Of a stretch of DNA of 8,304 nucleotides, positions 6,544-8,304 are shown piece after piece (the stretch's first letter is position 1; every line of letters begins with the position of its first letter). Source of the DNA: JBBKWG01 sp037968835 (GTDB taxonomy: Bacteria > Pseudomonadota > Alphaproteobacteria > Rhodobacterales > Rhodobacteraceae); NCBI GenBank assembly GCA_037968835.1, contig JBBKWG010000273.1:1-8304 (forward strand), written 5' to 3'. The position numbers and the translations under genes were made by a program. The notes below the pieces were generated by a model. That model was not told the origin of the DNA, made no database searches, and worked only from the letters and a program-made list of their open reading frames with translations.

Positions 6544-7221
6544 ATGAGTAATGAAATTGTTAAGCATGTCGCTGCTTTAGATTTGGGTCAATCCCAGAAT
6601 GACAGCTTCATCGTCGGGCGTCTTTCAATCCCAAAGCGTGTCGTGCTGTTCAAGTTGATGTGCGACATCGGCTTCGCTCTGGCGGCCGCGCCACTGATCC
6701 TGTTTTTTTCCCTTGCGCTCCTGATCCTCAATCCGGTTCTCAATCCGGGACCTTTGTTTTTTTCACAGTATCGGATGGGCAAGAACGAACGCCGATTTAG
6801 AATATGGAAGTTCCGGACCATGCTAGCGTGTGAGCATACTCTCCGGGCCCACGATGCGCAGGTCGAGGTCCACCGGATCACAAAATTCGGGTGCTTTGTG
6901 AGACAATCCCGGATCGATGAATTGCCAAATTTTTTCAATGTGCTGCTCGGCGACATGAGTGTTGTGGGCCCGCGAGCTGATGCCTGGGATCACGCCGTGG
7001 TGCACATCAAAACCATTCCTCATTATGCCCACAGGTTTCGCCTGCGCCCGGGTATCACAGGGCTTGCCCAAATCCGCGGCGGGTACGCCGACACCACCGA
7101 CGCGATCTGTCGTAAGGCCCGGCTGGACCGGATTTATGTGGAGCGCTTCAATTTAAGGCTCGAACTGCACATCATCCTGCAGACGATCCGAGTGATGGCG
7201 ACGGGGTTTGGTGCAAAATAG
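6544..7221 (+). CDS. Undecaprenyl-phosphate sugar phosphotransferase (ExoY/PssA-type bacterial sugar transferase)
   Basis: This enzyme family moves a sugar-1-phosphate from a nucleotide sugar to undecaprenyl phosphate at the cytoplasmic face of the inner membrane, the first committed step of a repeat unit. The 225-residue product is the short, monotopic form without the multi-helix N-terminal domain of WcaJ. A basic lead-in (KRVVLFKLMCDIG, 31-43) enters one hydrophobic segment (about 43-62) containing P50, as in re-entrant-helix members. The family signatures follow: GPLFFSQYRMGK (69-80), KFRTM (89-93), the RIDELPNFFNVLLGDMSVVGPR stretch (123-144) with catalytic D125-E126, RPGITGLAQIRGG (168-180) and IILQTI (210-215). 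The sugar specificity cannot be read from sequence. ATG 6544 was chosen over TTG 6517, which has no ribosome site and would read through the G8 tract. The gene has T7, T7 and T6 runs (6703-6709, 6757-6763, 6927-6932). Confidence 0.93.
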   Translation: MSNEIVKHVAALDLGQSQNDSFIVGRLSIPKRVVLFKLMCDIGFALAAAPLILFFSLALLILNPVLNPGPLFFSQYRMGKNERRFRIWKFRTMLACEHTLRAHDAQVEVHRITKFGCFVRQSRIDELPNFFNVLLGDMSVVGPRADAWDHAVVHIKTIPHYAHRFRLRPGITGLAQIRGGYADTTDAICRKARLDRIYVERFNLRLELHIILQTIRVMATGFGAK

Positions 7222-7295
7222 GCTGGGTATTGCGAGATTTGCCTGAATTTGGGCCCGAATTGGGGTTTTAGGCTGGTTGCTCTGGGACATCTGAC

Positions 7296-7826
7296 ATGCA
7301 AGATCAAATGAGTTTAGGCGCATCTGAGACCGGGGCCTGGTATGTGGCCAAGCTGAAGCCACATGGGCTAACCCGCGCCGAGCATAATCTGCATCGGCAG
7401 GGCTATCGCAGCTTTATGCCAAGGCGACCGGTCAGCGAACGGCGCGCAGCACAAATCAGACCTGTCACACGTCCGCTGTTTCCGGGCTATCTCTTTGTGC
7501 AGATTGCAAAAGACCGGCAGGATTGGCGCACCATCAACGGCACTTTTGGTGTCGTTCGACTTGTGACTCTGGACCGCAACAAGCCGACCCAGGTTCCCGG
7601 GCCTTTCATGGCGGCTCTGCTCGCGCGATGTGACGGCGACATCTGGACCCCTGACAGTGTCGCTTTCGCGCCCGGCACAGCCGTCCGCATGGTGGCCGGT
7701 CCCTTTACCAACACTCTGGCCCGCATCGAGAGCGTGCCCGATTCAGACTGTGTCTATGTGCTTCTCGACATGATGGGACGCGCCGTACGTGCCAGGGTGA
7801 CCCTTCAGGACCTCGAGCGGATCTGA
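7296..7826 (+). CDS. Specialised NusG paralogue (RfaH-like transcription elongation/antitermination factor)
   Basis: The 176-residue protein has an NGN domain (about 13-110) starting AWYVAKLKPHGLTRAEHNL, with the conserved LFPGYLFVQI (61-70) and the INGTFGVVRLV (80-90) segment. A KOW-type C-terminal domain follows (about 125-175), with FAPGTAVRMVAGPFTNTLARIESV. Such factors bind RNA polymerase across the clamp and either suppress pausing and termination or couple to the ribosome. Paralogues in polysaccharide loci (RfaH, UpxY, LoaP types) act on specific long operons. It is not the housekeeping nusG, which normally sits beside secE and ribosomal protein genes. ATG 7296 has GGGA (7284-7287) 8 nt upstream; ATG 7308 is a weaker alternative. 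It follows the sugar transferase gene by 74 bp on the same strand and may be cotranscribed. The likely target is a polysaccharide operon, perhaps the one to the right. Confidence 0.9.
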   Translation: MQDQMSLGASETGAWYVAKLKPHGLTRAEHNLHRQGYRSFMPRRPVSERRAAQIRPVTRPLFPGYLFVQIAKDRQDWRTINGTFGVVRLVTLDRNKPTQVPGPFMAALLARCDGDIWTPDSVAFAPGTAVRMVAGPFTNTLARIESVPDSDCVYVLLDMMGRAVRARVTLQDLERI

Positions 7827-7979
7827 TCGCCCAGGCAGCCAGAAACCAGCAACAATCACTTGGCGGACGGGCAGTTGTTGCGTTTCTGGAAACGTGATCC
7901 GGGTTCTCTGTGTCCTTCGGGCGCTGAAACGTTAGTCTCTGAAATAGCAAAGTTAATTTCTTGATATATACTTGGGTCG

Positions 7980-8013
7980 GCGTCAGCGCGAAGGCTTGCC
8001 TTCGCGCTGACGC
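7980..8013. repeat. Perfect 16-bp inverted repeat with 2-nt centre (strong hairpin)
   Basis: GCGTCAGCGCGAAGGC (7980-7995), TT, then its exact reverse complement (7998-8013). A G-T pair at 7979/8014 could extend it in RNA. In RNA this gives a very stable stem with an effective 4-nt CUUG loop. The plus-strand sequence after it, TTGTTAC, is only weakly T-rich, so it is an imperfect intrinsic terminator. It lies about 155 bp beyond the NusG-like stop codon and a few bases after the possible -10 element. It could therefore be a terminator, a 5' leader hairpin or a palindromic repeat element. Confidence 0.85.
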
Positions 8014-8145
8014 TTGTTACTCTCACATCTGCTGTGAGCGGGATACGACCTCTTTGGATTTCCGCGAGCGGCATCTGACAATGAATGATCTGGCGGCGCA
8101 ATATTACAGCAAATTCGATCCGGGGCAGGCGGCGCCACCCGGAGT

Positions 8146-8153
8146 GCGGTAGC
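8146..8153 (+). promoter_or_regulatory. Possible ops-like antitermination element
   Basis: GCGGTAGC matches the core of the enterobacterial ops element (GGCGGTAGCnTGC), which recruits RfaH to paused RNA polymerase. The base before it differs from the consensus and the trailing TG is shifted by one base. It lies on the same strand as, and about 320 bp downstream of, an RfaH-like gene, in a non-coding stretch that could lead into another operon. An 8-bp match could still be chance, and the site preference of this paralogue is unknown. Confidence 0.3.
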
Positions 8154-8304
8154 CGTGTCTGAAGAGACAGCAGGCCGACGCGGCAACATTTGTCCGCTGT
8201 AACGTCTCCGTCTGATCTCCGTGGACCTTAGGGAACGTCTGATCAACGACTTCGGCTGCGCCAGGTCGGCGGCGTGACGGCTTCATTGATCGCAATTCCC
8301 ACCA

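Larger units (their letters stand above)
7827..8304. other. 478-bp non-coding region with leader-like features, right end of window
   Basis: No convincing gene was found. The best small frame is 8081-8152 on the plus strand, 23 codons starting MNDLAAQYYSKFDPG, without a clear ribosome site; it could be a leader peptide or chance. CGTTTC-TG-GAAACG (7881-7894) is a short inverted repeat downstream of the NusG-like gene. It lacks a T-run, so it is a poor terminator candidate. A TATACT (7967-7972) resembles a -10 element but has no good -35. The large hairpin at 7980-8013 and the ops-like sequence at 8146-8153 are given separately. TGTCT-GAAG-AGACA (8156-8169) can form a small hairpin right after the ops-like core. 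Confidence 0.5.

Noticed and set aside
7961..8152. Overlapping open frames on both strands around 7961-8152
   Set aside because: The similar peptides on opposite strands arise only because the DNA is a perfect palindrome at 7980-8013; there is no sign of real coding.
8104..8295. Minus-strand 63-codon frame at the right edge
   Set aside because: Arg/Pro/Ala-rich sequence without recognisable domain, ribosome site or conserved motif.

Overview
The window is part of an exopolysaccharide (EPS) or capsule locus of the Wzx/Wzy type. The DNA is moderately GC-rich, the ExoP-like fused chain-length regulator/tyrosine kinase and ExoY/PssA-like sugar transferase are familiar from such loci, and several genes appear to start with GTG or TTG. 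Together these fit an alphaproteobacterium, possibly of the Caulobacterales/Maricaulales/Hyphomonadaceae side. The lineage is an inference from style; no rRNA or tRNA gene is present to test it.

Layout. Bases 1-4829 are mostly minus-strand. Read from right to left they carry a PPP-type metallophosphatase (4829-4029), a membrane-anchored TPR-like protein (3963-3316), a BY-type tyrosine kinase fused to a Wzz/GumC chain-length domain (2686-386), and the N-terminal part of an O-antigen ligase/polymerase-like membrane protein that leaves the window (370-1). A small acidic, cysteine-containing secreted protein (2989-3303) sits between the kinase and the TPR gene on the opposite strand, with its own well-spaced promoter. 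Bases 4830-5020 are a divergent promoter region. From 5021 the genes run on the plus strand: an outer-membrane polysaccharide export lipoprotein (5021-6106), a 437-bp leader-like gap, a small undecaprenyl-phosphate sugar phosphotransferase (6544-7221), and a specialised NusG/RfaH-like elongation factor (7296-7826). The last 478 bases have no convincing gene. They hold a perfect 16-bp-stem hairpin, a possible -10 element, and an 8-bp match to the core of the RfaH-recruiting ops element.

How the parts fit. The sugar transferase starts the repeat unit on undecaprenyl phosphate. The ligase/polymerase-like protein would extend or transfer the chain, the kinase/Wzz protein would set chain length and gate export, and the export lipoprotein forms the outer-membrane exit. 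The phosphatase is a candidate to reverse kinase autophosphorylation. The NusG paralogue probably keeps RNA polymerase processive through long polysaccharide operons, perhaps the one that begins just right of this window. No flippase or conventional glycosyltransferase is seen here, so the rest of the pathway must lie outside.

Most notable for follow-up: the NusG paralogue followed by an ops-like, hairpin-bearing leader; the G8 tract used as ribosome-binding region of the committing sugar transferase; the small secreted Cys protein embedded in the EPS locus; and the kinase/PPP-phosphatase pairing.
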